Shown: one piece after another, positions 1 to 7,680 of the stretch
Numbering within the stretch: the stretch's first letter is position 1
Layout: every line of letters starts with the position of its first letter
Source of the DNA: a virus
Direction: 5' to 3' (one strand)
IMG/VR virus record: IMGVR_UViG_3300031857_000758
Location: 1 to 33,381 of that record
DNA: 33,381 nucleotides
The notes under the pieces: model-generated
Seen by the model: the letters and a program-made list of their open reading frames with translations, nothing else
What the model was told of the DNA's origin: nothing
The model's database searches: none
Program-made: the position numbers and the translations under genes

Positions 1-523
1 CAATGTGATCTTCTAGTGCTGCACCTTCGATGTTATCTTCTAGTGCTTCTGCAGATACTTCCCAGTCAAGACGAATCTTCTTTGTAGTCAATTCAACCTT
101 TGAGAATGTTGCACCTGCGTTTGTGTAGTCGCCAACTGCTTGCGCTGCTGCACGAATTACACGCTCTCCGACGTTTACCTTTTCGAGTTCCATTGTGTTG
201 GCTCTCATAGTAACGCGACGGCCATCTTGGGCGAGAATGGTAGCATCCCACACGTAGTCAATAAAACGACGTGCTTGCTCTGGGCGTAGGATACCTGATC
301 CAGCCTCACCTGAAGGGTTAACTGCATTTGGTCCAGATGTTACTCCTGATAGTGCTGTTGGGATATTACCCAAGACACCACCATCGGTGTAATTACCTGG
401 TACGTTTGAACCTGCTTCAGATCCAGATGCGAATGCACCTTGTCCCTGATACAAACCTGGTGTTGTTCCACCTAGTTCACCTGATGTTCCAGGCTGGTTC
501 TTTTCTATATTTTGTTCCGACAT
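1..523 (-). CDS. Major capsid protein, 3' end cut by window edge
   Basis: Only the first 174 residues are inside the window. The start at 523 has a near-perfect ribosome binding site (AGGAGGTGAC, plus-strand 528-536) just upstream. Residues 1-80 are rich in Gly, Ser, Pro and Ala and low in structure. After that comes PEQARRFIDYVWD, then a TMRANTMELEKVNVGERVIR stretch, and RLDWEVSAEALEDNIEG near the cut. An E-x-L-E-D-N-I-E-G-x-x-L-E-x-H segment of this kind is typical of HK97-fold major capsid proteins. The position directly downstream of the protease/scaffold and portal genes is the standard head-module order, which is the main support. The C-terminal half lies outside the window, so fold and length cannot be checked. 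Confidence 0.8.
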   Translation of the reverse strand, partial: MSEQNIEKNQPGTSGELGGTTPGLYQGQGAFASGSEAGSNVPGNYTDGGVLGNIPTALSGVTSGPNAVNPSGEAGSGILRPEQARRFIDYVWDATILAQDGRRVTMRANTMELEKVNVGERVIRAAAQAVGDYTNAGATFSKVELTTKKIRLDWEVSAEALEDNIEGAALEDHI

Positions 524-557
524 ATTGTCACCTCCTAGTGAATTTACTTATTTATTT

Positions 558-1112
558 TTAATTGAATAAGTCGGCTGTTTTGAGGAAACTACCGCCCCAT
601 AGGGATTTTTCAACCGTTTCAGGCTGATTCTGTACTATCTCGCCGAGATCGCCAGACTTTCGGAAAGCAGTGTCTTGCTCTACAAGTTCCACACGCTTAC
701 CAAATTCATTGAATTCACTTGACACTGCTGCAATATCTTTTGCAACCGCTTCAAATGATGTTTTTGCTGCTTCAACATCAACCTTTGTAGACTTAAGCAT
801 TTCTACTTCTGCCTGCAATGACTTTACTGTTAAAACTAGATCGCTAAAGGCTGATTCTAGAGTATTTTTGATTTCTGCAATTGAATCAACTGCTTCGTCT
901 GATTTAGATACTTCTGTAACCTCTGCTTCTGCAACAACCTCTACGGCTTCATTAGCCACGGGGGTTTCTTCTGCTACAACGACTTCATCAGACTTTGCAA
1001 CTTCTACTGCAGGAGTTTCAACTACTGTATCAACCTCTGGAGCGACCTCAACATTTTCTACAACTGTATCAGTTTTTTCAACTGCTACATCTACTGTTGT
1101 TTCTTCTGTCAT
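558..1112 (-). CDS. Nested scaffolding protein from internal in-frame start
   Basis: Inside the protease-scaffold gene, Met252 (bases 1112-1110) is preceded by a perfect AAGGAGG (plus-strand 1121-1127) at 8 bases spacing. This is stronger than anything in front of the full-length start. Translation from here gives a 184-residue protein containing only the acidic Val/Glu region and the C-terminal coiled coil, that is, the scaffold without the protease. The arrangement matches lambda C/Nu3 and similar phages, where a nested gene supplies many scaffold copies per protease copy. The ribosome binding site is directly visible; use of the start is inferred. Confidence 0.65.
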   Translation of the reverse strand: MTEETTVDVAVEKTDTVVENVEVAPEVDTVVETPAVEVAKSDEVVVAEETPVANEAVEVVAEAEVTEVSKSDEAVDSIAEIKNTLESAFSDLVLTVKSLQAEVEMLKSTKVDVEAAKTSFEAVAKDIAAVSSEFNEFGKRVELVEQDTAFRKSGDLGEIVQNQPETVEKSLWGGSFLKTADLFN

Positions 1113-1865
1113 AGGTTGTACCTCCTTGTTAATCTTAGAAGTATTAATGCCTTTAGCACTATCAACTAAGAATTTTATCATTACTGTTTTTTCATTATCC
1201 GTTTTTTCAACGAACCCTATATTTGCCATTGGCTCACCAGAAGTTGGGCTAACTTCTGATTCATTTTCTGAAACCATAACTAAACCTGATTGCTTGTCCC
1301 AAAATACATTTTCTAAAATTGTTTCATCACCTTTTACAACATCTAATCCATCTACTTTTTCTACTGACATAATGTTTGCAAACTGATTAGCAGGGGAATC
1401 AACAAGACTCAACTCTACTAAATCATATTCTTTAATAACTCTAATTGTTTTATCTGATTTTTCATCATAAGCATCGTCCCATTTATTCATTCTTCCGCCA
1501 ATAGAAAAACCTGTATATGTTCCGTCAAGAACTTTTTCCCAAGCATCTTGTGCTCCCTTTGAAATATATGCAGATACAAAAACACCCTTGTAAAACTTTT
1601 TGGCTTCTGGATCAAAATACTTGTCTTCTTTAAATGATACCATTTTCCCTACTGCTGATGGCTGATGCATTTCTCTAATGTTCCCACGGAACTTTGCAAA
1701 AGCATTCATTGATGCTTCTGATGTAACAATATCATCTTGCTTGTCAAGGTTGTCTAGTGATGCAAAACCAGAAACGGTACGTCTTTCTTTATCCACCTTA
1801 CTAAGTGGCATTGATAGGCGAATGTTCTCACCGTCTGTATTCCAGTGTGCTTTTGATATAGTCAT
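558..1865 (-). CDS. Prohead serine protease (XkdF-like) fused to scaffold domain
   Basis: The protein has 435 residues. Residues 1-165 form a phage prohead protease domain: His67 in EMHQPSAVG, Ser121 in GTYTGFSIGG and Asp156 in SLVDSPAN fit the His and Ser catalytic pattern of the HK97/XkdF protease family. Residues 252-340 are a low-complexity Val/Glu/Ala region, and about 340-405 looks like a long coiled coil, as in scaffolding proteins. Protease plus scaffold on one chain, between portal and capsid, means it assembles and then matures the procapsid. A TATAAT box lies 10 bases upstream of the start, so the mRNA would have almost no leader. An internal in-frame start at 1112 is listed separately. 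Confidence 0.85.
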   Translation of the reverse strand: MTISKAHWNTDGENIRLSMPLSKVDKERRTVSGFASLDNLDKQDDIVTSEASMNAFAKFRGNIREMHQPSAVGKMVSFKEDKYFDPEAKKFYKGVFVSAYISKGAQDAWEKVLDGTYTGFSIGGRMNKWDDAYDEKSDKTIRVIKEYDLVELSLVDSPANQFANIMSVEKVDGLDVVKGDETILENVFWDKQSGLVMVSENESEVSPTSGEPMANIGFVEKTDNEKTVMIKFLVDSAKGINTSKINKEVQPMTEETTVDVAVEKTDTVVENVEVAPEVDTVVETPAVEVAKSDEVVVAEETPVANEAVEVVAEAEVTEVSKSDEAVDSIAEIKNTLESAFSDLVLTVKSLQAEVEMLKSTKVDVEAAKTSFEAVAKDIAAVSSEFNEFGKRVELVEQDTAFRKSGDLGEIVQNQPETVEKSLWGGSFLKTADLFN

Positions 1866-1875
1866 ACTAGTATAT

Positions 1876-1881
1876 ATTATA
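1876..1881 (-). promoter_or_regulatory. -10 box for protease gene
   Basis: TATAAT on the minus strand, 10 bases before the ATG at 1865. No ribosome binding site lies between, which fits a very short or absent leader. There is no TGN extension, so it is weaker than the other leaderless promoters here. Confidence 0.45.
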
Positions 1882-1905
1882 GAGCCCTTTTTTACGGTAT
1901 CTCAA

Positions 1906-3492
1906 TTACTGAGATGCTCGTCCTTCACCTTTTGGATTTCTGCCACGAACTGTTGCAGATCCATCAGACTGATTGTTTAATCGTTCTCCATCCCTTTCAC
2001 GATCTGCATTGTCATTTGCAGTATCCTGTGGTTTAGGCTGGAATGGCTCATTTCCCCCGTCTCGTTGTGGAAGACCCAAAACCTCTCTTGCTTCATTAGG
2101 GACCATAATCTGTGTCTTAATGTAGCGTTCAAGAATTTGAGATTGTGCTATCTCATCTGTCAATGTTAGTTCATTAAACTTAAATTGAAGAATGTCTGTT
2201 TTTTCCATTATAATCTTATTTATCATTTTTTCAAGATCTCTTTGGGCTGGCCTTGCTACTTGCTCTTTAAAGGTTCTGTCCTGAGATAGTGCTGCTGCGA
2301 TTGCTGCTGAATCTGAACCGCCAAGTTTTGATAGTGGAACCTGATGTGCAACAAGAATATCATCACGATTTTGCTTGCGATATCTCTCAAAAGATCCTTC
2401 CTGAATTCCGTTTTCAATTGGTTCCATTTTAAACTCAACTTTGTTACCTTCTGTATCTGCAGGCAAAGGAATATAAAGAGTTCTATGATTCTGACCTTTT
2501 AGTCCAGTTTGCAAGAACCTAAACATTTTGTCTTCTGCTTCGCCAGAAAGTTTTGCGCCCTTAAGGGTTACAACATATCTTGGTGTTGCTTTATTTGAAA
2601 AGAAGTCTATGTTGTATTGTGATGCAAGAGAGTCACCGTATAGAGAATTAATTGCAGAAATAATATCAGGCACTCCATAAAAAGTGTTTAGTGGTGAGTA
2701 TTCCTTAAAATGAATAATTTCATTGGGGCGAGTATCTGTTCCAAGTGGGTTGGAGTTAGTTGCTCCAAAGTTACGAAAGTAAACCACCTTGTTTGCAATT
2801 ACCTGGACAAAGCCATCACGCAAACGACGAACTCTCATTGTAGTTGCTGGTATGTGGCCAACGTAACCAATGTCTCCACGAACTGTTCTTCCTATTTCAA
2901 GGTACCCATTTCCAGTTGCCTGTAGATCAGTGTAAACTTTTTCCATTGTTGATGTAAATGAATCGTCATTATTTAAAGACTCAATCCAGTCACGTAGTTC
3001 AATCTTTGCTCTTTCAATTCTTTTCCTTGCATTTTCTGCAGTTTTTTGTTCTGACGCTTCTAGTTTTAGCATTGTTCTTGGAGAAACCTTAAACTCGTAT
3101 CCAAGACCAACAATGTTTTCTACCTTAGCATCAATTGCTGCATGGTTAGCAAATGATGTGTCATAATAACTTGCTAACTCATAAAGATTCCAGGGTGGTG
3201 TAATGACATCAAAAAGGCCATAACCATTACGATAAATAAGTCCAGGATTAATCTCTTTAGACTTTGCTCCATCTAAACCTGTGTTAACGGCTTTGGCATT
3301 GTCTATATAAGAAGGTGACGCATCTGTCTTTGTGACTCTAGATGTTCTTCTTTTAAAGTTAGCATCTAAACCATTAAGTGTTTTTAATTCATCCCACGTT
3401 TTATTAAAAGGATCTTGTTTTGCAAAAGTATCGTCTTCTGGCAAAAGGGTATCTGTTTTTACTCTAATAAAATCTGATCTATCTTCAGCCAT
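1906..3492 (-). CDS. Phage portal protein (PBSX/XkdE-like)
   Basis: The protein has 528 residues, the normal size for a portal protein. It forms the dodecameric ring at the head vertex through which DNA is packaged and ejected. Supporting segments are ITPPWNLYELASYYDTSFAN, DAKVENIVGLGYEF, FKEYSPLNTFYGVPDIISAI, the FFSNKATPRYVVTLKG segment and HQVPLSKLGGSDSA, a typical portal core order. The C-terminal 50 residues are hydrophilic and disordered. Its ATG overlaps the stop of the upstream 134-residue gene (TAATG), so the two are translationally coupled. The gene to the left is the prohead protease, the classical order. Confidence 0.88.
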   Translation of the reverse strand: MAEDRSDFIRVKTDTLLPEDDTFAKQDPFNKTWDELKTLNGLDANFKRRTSRVTKTDASPSYIDNAKAVNTGLDGAKSKEINPGLIYRNGYGLFDVITPPWNLYELASYYDTSFANHAAIDAKVENIVGLGYEFKVSPRTMLKLEASEQKTAENARKRIERAKIELRDWIESLNNDDSFTSTMEKVYTDLQATGNGYLEIGRTVRGDIGYVGHIPATTMRVRRLRDGFVQVIANKVVYFRNFGATNSNPLGTDTRPNEIIHFKEYSPLNTFYGVPDIISAINSLYGDSLASQYNIDFFSNKATPRYVVTLKGAKLSGEAEDKMFRFLQTGLKGQNHRTLYIPLPADTEGNKVEFKMEPIENGIQEGSFERYRKQNRDDILVAHQVPLSKLGGSDSAAIAAALSQDRTFKEQVARPAQRDLEKMINKIIMEKTDILQFKFNELTLTDEIAQSQILERYIKTQIMVPNEAREVLGLPQRDGGNEPFQPKPQDTANDNADRERDGERLNNQSDGSATVRGRNPKGEGRASQ

Positions 3493-3896
3493 TAGTCATC
3501 ATTTCCATATTTAGAAATTGTATCTTTTGCTGCCTGTACAGCACCAAGATCGTTCATGGAAGGAATAAGTCCTTCTGACAATCTTTGTTTTTGCTCAGAG
3601 TATTCTTCTTCTGAAATTCTTGTTAGACCTGGAACAAAGACGCATGTTCCATCTCCCTCATCCCCGTAATATTTTGCTGCCTCTTTAAGTTTTGAAATCT
3701 GCATAATGTCCCCCTTCATGGATTCTATGTTTAAAACAGAACCAGTTCCATCGGTAAACCATTTTCCATTAGCCTTTTTGTAAACATATAGGCCCCAGTC
3801 ATAGTGTTTTTCAATAATTTTTGCACGGGACTCTCCCACTTGCCCCTTCATTTTTGGAAGAGATTTACGCTTTTTCTTTGGGTTTTCGATATTCAT
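3492..3896 (-). CDS. Unknown conserved-looking protein upstream of portal
   Basis: I do not recognise this 134-residue protein. It starts with a Lys-rich segment (MNIENPKKKRKSLPKMKGQ), has a possible small beta domain (HYDWGLYVYKKANGKWFTDG), and ends in a charged helix. I chose the ATG at 3896 rather than the one at 3902. The extended -10 box TGGTATACT lies exactly 7 bases before 3896 but only 1 base before 3902, so a leaderless mRNA would begin at 3896. It is coupled to the portal gene by a TAATG overlap, so a role in head assembly or packaging is likely but unproven. Confidence 0.65.
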   Translation of the reverse strand: MNIENPKKKRKSLPKMKGQVGESRAKIIEKHYDWGLYVYKKANGKWFTDGTGSVLNIESMKGDIMQISKLKEAAKYYGDEGDGTCVFVPGLTRISEEEYSEQKQRLSEGLIPSMNDLGAVQAAKDTISKYGNDD

Positions 3897-3903
3897 AACC
3901 ATA

Positions 3904-3909
3904 AGTATA
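3904..3909 (-). promoter_or_regulatory. Leaderless promoter of head operon
   Basis: TGG-TATACT on the minus strand, 7 bases before the ATG at 3896. The extended -10 and spacing match the other leaderless starts in this window. It would drive the small gene, portal and possibly the rest of the head genes. Confidence 0.6.
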
Positions 3910-3914
3910 CCACA

Positions 3915-6900
3915 TTAGATAGCATCAATAACAGACTGTTGCCACTGAACATCGCCATATATGGTATATTTGTACCGATTAATACTAAAAACCTTATCAG
4001 AGTCTACAACTATCTTGTCAGTTCCAGTATAACTCTTATAGACATCTGAAGGATCAACTCCATAGTAGTTCTTTGTTGAGAAGATTAACACACCATTCCA
4101 CTTGATAATGGGAGTTCTCCAGAAATCCCAAGGAATTTCGTTATCAAAATTTCCTTGAATTCTAAACCATGGCCTGGTTGACTGTTGCTGAATTTCTTGT
4201 AAGTGGGTAGACTTGTAGTGAGATATTGTATTAAATGTGATTGGTCCTGTTAAATTTAAAGAGCCTATAGTATTTTTAAAATCTAGGAGCCCAGTAAAGT
4301 TAATTCCAAGGAATGCCCACTCTTTGATTGATATATGTGGCTCTCTTACAGCATTCCCGTTAATATAAAAAGAGACTCCGTTATCGACCTGTCCCGATGA
4401 AGCATTAACTGCATAAATTTTTGCTCTTTTACCATCTCTCTGACTTGCTTTCATATAAAATTTTATTACTTCATCTTTAGATTCTATTTGAAAAATTTCT
4501 GTTTCTGAGTAAGGGAAAAAGTCTTGATCAAATCTTATTGCCATCTGAATTGAAGATATCTTATAGTTAGAAGATTCTGACTCATTAATAGGAATTGCAA
4601 GTCCCCTACTAATCTTTGGATCATATTGGTCTTTTAACTCTATTCCGCTAAATCTTGTCAAGTATAAATATGGAGTGCTACCTTTATAGATTGTAAAAGG
4701 ATTTCTTGATTTATAATTATAGTAATAGTTTAACTTTTTATATGGGTAAATATTATTTCCAAATCTTGTTCCAACTGCATTTGGCTCAGTTGCATTAAAT
4801 GCTTGAGAGCACACCTGAAGATTTCTAAGTTTAATCCTACCAGATCTTATTCCACGAACAACGAAATTAAGACTATACACAATTGACAAAGAAAGAATAT
4901 CGGCATCTTTTGGTGGATATATAAGCATATTGTTTACAACCTCATACCTTGTGTTAATCCAGTTTTCCCCTGGTTCTACCACTCCGTATTTTGATGGTTT
5001 TTCATTGTAAATAAAATATGATGCTGCTTCGTTTGCTCCTGTTGCTGTGTATTGAAAAGTAACATAGGACTTTACTAAAGACTCTGCGGTATCGTATCTA
5101 AAGGTTTTTAAAGAGTTATTTTTTAAATCGTTATAGTCTTCATATCCAGTAAAAAGATGATTATCTAATGAAGAATATTCTCTTGTAACTGGAACAGAAA
5201 ATTTTTCTTGAAGTTCTGCATAAGACCAACTAGAATCAATTGTTTCCTGAATAAATTTTGAAGGTGCTGGATAGTTTAAATTAAATTGAATAAAGTCTAG
5301 GTCATAATATTTTTTACCACGGCTATCTGTCACATATTGAGCAAGGTATGTTAAAGGAAGGTTGTCTTCCCAATAACCTTGAACAGCAACATCTAAAATA
5401 TATTCTTCAAATAAGGTGGTTGCAAAAAGGGTATAACTTGCTACGTGATCCCCTATTTGAGGAAGTTCTTCTGGCCATAAGGTTGTGTCATCTGGACTGT
5501 TGACATATTCCTGCAATGTCTTTGACCCTCCGTCCATATAGTAGTCCCAAACTTGAGACTGTGTAAGTATTCCTGAATCGGCACCTAAAGATAAATCTGC
5601 ATTTAAATAAATGTTAAACACATCATCAAAAAGTAGTGGGAGTCCAGTCTCTTCATTAAATAATTCTGATATGTCTTGGAAGTTTCTTTCTGTTAATAAT
5701 GCAAATTTGTATATGTTTCCGTGAAAAGTGTTTTCCATTAACTTGTTCCCAGCAAGATATGTCTTAAGTGTTTGTCTATTTCCAAAAAATGATGCTACAT
5801 TTCCACCATGATACTCTACAAATTTTTTAATATTTAAACCAGCAATAAATTTTTCTCCAATTGGAACAGAGACCGATTTTGCCAATACTTCTAAAGAATT
5901 ATTGTATTTTAACTCATAACTTATTTCTGAGCCACTTAGACATACTTCAAAGTAATCATTTGATTGGTCAGACTGAAATCTAATAAGAGTTTCTTTTTCA
6001 GATATATTTTTTTTCTTTTTAAATATTCCATAGAATGAGTAAACTGGATCTTGAAGATATTCAAATTTGTCAAATAGCATATATCCTTGTGTTTCAGAAG
6101 AATTATTGTGCTGAATTGCAAAAAACTTTTCAGATTCATTTTGAACTGATGCACAATCTGTATAAAATTGCGATACTGTTTTATTGTCTAAAATTATTTC
6201 TGGAAGACTATACTCAGTATTTGCTAAAGTCGTACCATTGATTGAAAGATTATCTCTAAATCCTTGGTTCCAGTTACCTATGTCTGGATAGGAATATGAA
6301 CTTGTATAATCTGCAAAAGGATAATCAATATATACAGAAGAACCGCTATATGATGTATTTATATTTTCTGGAAACTCAACGGCTTGGCCATATGCAAATC
6401 TTCTTTTTGCAAGCATTTGAGAAACACTATATGAGTACAAAGCAAAACAATCTATTTCTATGGGTGTTACATCTTCATAAGACCAGAAACCTAGCCAGTC
6501 TTGATTTTTTAAATCAGCCGAATATTCATTGGGAAAATCTAAATCTGCTGTTTGATAAGACATTGACAAAACTTCTTCTCCATTTATTAAAAGAGATGCA
6601 GAATTTTTTAAAACTCTAATGTTTACAAGCATTGGCCTGTACCATTCTCCAATATAGTAAGACTGAATATTGTTATTTATTTTTAGCATTAGAAACGGAC
6701 CATTTACATACAAGCCATCATCTGAAGCAATTGGTCCAAATATTCTTTTTTCTGTAACCGAGTCAGAGTTAACTCTTAGCCAGAACTCTGCAGTATAGTC
6801 TTGATATTTGCCTAATTGATTTAAAAATCCTTTTCCAGGAATAATTAATGAGGGTAGCCCTCCGTTGGGATATAAAGATGTTAGGTTTGAAGAACCATAG

Positions 6901-7655
6901 CATAAAGGAATTCCATTATTCCTTGCTTTTAAAAAATTGTTGTTGACTATATAATATCCATTATCTTCATCTAGTCCATATGATTTTGCTAGATATCCCT
7001 TTGACCCCCCCATAACAGATATAGTGCTTGGTAAAGTTATTGGGGAAATTCCAAGGGAAGAGGAATTGAACTCTTCAGACCATTGTCCAACTGTTAGTCC
7101 GTTTATTAAAAAATCGTAATCTAAATCTGCACCTCCAGAATAAGCCCCAATTTTTATTACAATCCTAAAGGTTGTATTTTCTTCTGGCTTATCAAATGTC
7201 TCAGACACAAAAGTCCAATAGTCTGAAATTTGCATTGTATAGTTTTTAATGTTTTGAATTAGTTCTCCAGTATAAGAACTGTTATATTCAAAACCAACAG
7301 AAACTTCTGCTACGTATGGGCTTTTTGAATTTATATATGCGCCTATAGAAAATGTTCCTAGTTCGCTGCTGAGGTTGCTAAAATTTGTTATATCATTACT
7401 TACAAGTGTCGTATAGTTTATATTAGAAGAGTGACTTGTCATTCTAACCTTAAACATTGAACTTGAAACAAATGGTTGGTCAGAAAACTCAGAATATAAA
7501 GAAACTGAACCATTTATTGGTGTTGGCCAAGAAACCATATTTCTTTGATTTTCTGTAATTAATGACAAATAGTCTACTGGATCATCCAAGGCCCATAAAG
7601 CAGTTGGATGCTCGCTAAATATTTTTTCTGCATACAGATTTGATAGAGTAGACAT
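3915..7655 (-). CDS. Very large LamG/concanavalin-like virion protein
   Basis: The protein has 1246 residues and is rich in Asn, Ser and Tyr, without signal peptide or membrane span. At least three stretches have the jelly-roll pattern of LamG/concanavalin A-like domains: residues about 285-375 (AEFWLRVNSD then SASLLINGEEV), about 530-660 (SFYGIFKKK, DYFEVCLSG, IYKFALL) and about 1040-1170 (IQMAIRFDQDF, KFYMKASQRDG, GVSFYINGNAV). It begins SEHPTALWALDDPVDYLSLI, a typical opening for LamG proteins. It is most likely an extended tail or head fibre that binds host surface glycans. A TGG-TAAAAT box lies 9 bases before the start. The exact virion position is unknown. Confidence 0.6.
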   Translation of the reverse strand: MSTLSNLYAEKIFSEHPTALWALDDPVDYLSLITENQRNMVSWPTPINGSVSLYSEFSDQPFVSSSMFKVRMTSHSSNINYTTLVSNDITNFSNLSSELGTFSIGAYINSKSPYVAEVSVGFEYNSSYTGELIQNIKNYTMQISDYWTFVSETFDKPEENTTFRIVIKIGAYSGGADLDYDFLINGLTVGQWSEEFNSSSLGISPITLPSTISVMGGSKGYLAKSYGLDEDNGYYIVNNNFLKARNNGIPLCYGSSNLTSLYPNGGLPSLIIPGKGFLNQLGKYQDYTAEFWLRVNSDSVTEKRIFGPIASDDGLYVNGPFLMLKINNNIQSYYIGEWYRPMLVNIRVLKNSASLLINGEEVLSMSYQTADLDFPNEYSADLKNQDWLGFWSYEDVTPIEIDCFALYSYSVSQMLAKRRFAYGQAVEFPENINTSYSGSSVYIDYPFADYTSSYSYPDIGNWNQGFRDNLSINGTTLANTEYSLPEIILDNKTVSQFYTDCASVQNESEKFFAIQHNNSSETQGYMLFDKFEYLQDPVYSFYGIFKKKKNISEKETLIRFQSDQSNDYFEVCLSGSEISYELKYNNSLEVLAKSVSVPIGEKFIAGLNIKKFVEYHGGNVASFFGNRQTLKTYLAGNKLMENTFHGNIYKFALLTERNFQDISELFNEETGLPLLFDDVFNIYLNADLSLGADSGILTQSQVWDYYMDGGSKTLQEYVNSPDDTTLWPEELPQIGDHVASYTLFATTLFEEYILDVAVQGYWEDNLPLTYLAQYVTDSRGKKYYDLDFIQFNLNYPAPSKFIQETIDSSWSYAELQEKFSVPVTREYSSLDNHLFTGYEDYNDLKNNSLKTFRYDTAESLVKSYVTFQYTATGANEAASYFIYNEKPSKYGVVEPGENWINTRYEVVNNMLIYPPKDADILSLSIVYSLNFVVRGIRSGRIKLRNLQVCSQAFNATEPNAVGTRFGNNIYPYKKLNYYYNYKSRNPFTIYKGSTPYLYLTRFSGIELKDQYDPKISRGLAIPINESESSNYKISSIQMAIRFDQDFFPYSETEIFQIESKDEVIKFYMKASQRDGKRAKIYAVNASSGQVDNGVSFYINGNAVREPHISIKEWAFLGINFTGLLDFKNTIGSLNLTGPITFNTISHYKSTHLQEIQQQSTRPWFRIQGNFDNEIPWDFWRTPIIKWNGVLIFSTKNYYGVDPSDVYKSYTGTDKIVVDSDKVFSINRYKYTIYGDVQWQQSVIDAI

Positions 7656-7664
7656 TATAAGTCT

Positions 7665-7670
7665 ATTTTA
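7665..7670 (-). promoter_or_regulatory. Extended -10 promoter of LamG-like gene
   Basis: TGG-TAAAAT on the minus strand, 9 bases upstream of the ATG at 7655, with no ribosome binding site between. It fits a leader of about two bases or none. Confidence 0.5.
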
Positions 7671-7680
7671 CCACAGAAGA

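Noticed and set aside
670-1386. 238-residue plus-strand ORF opposite the protease-scaffold gene
   Set aside because: Its Ser/Thr-rich composition is the mirror of the Val/Glu/Ala codons on the other strand; it has no ribosome binding site and the minus-strand gene is well supported.
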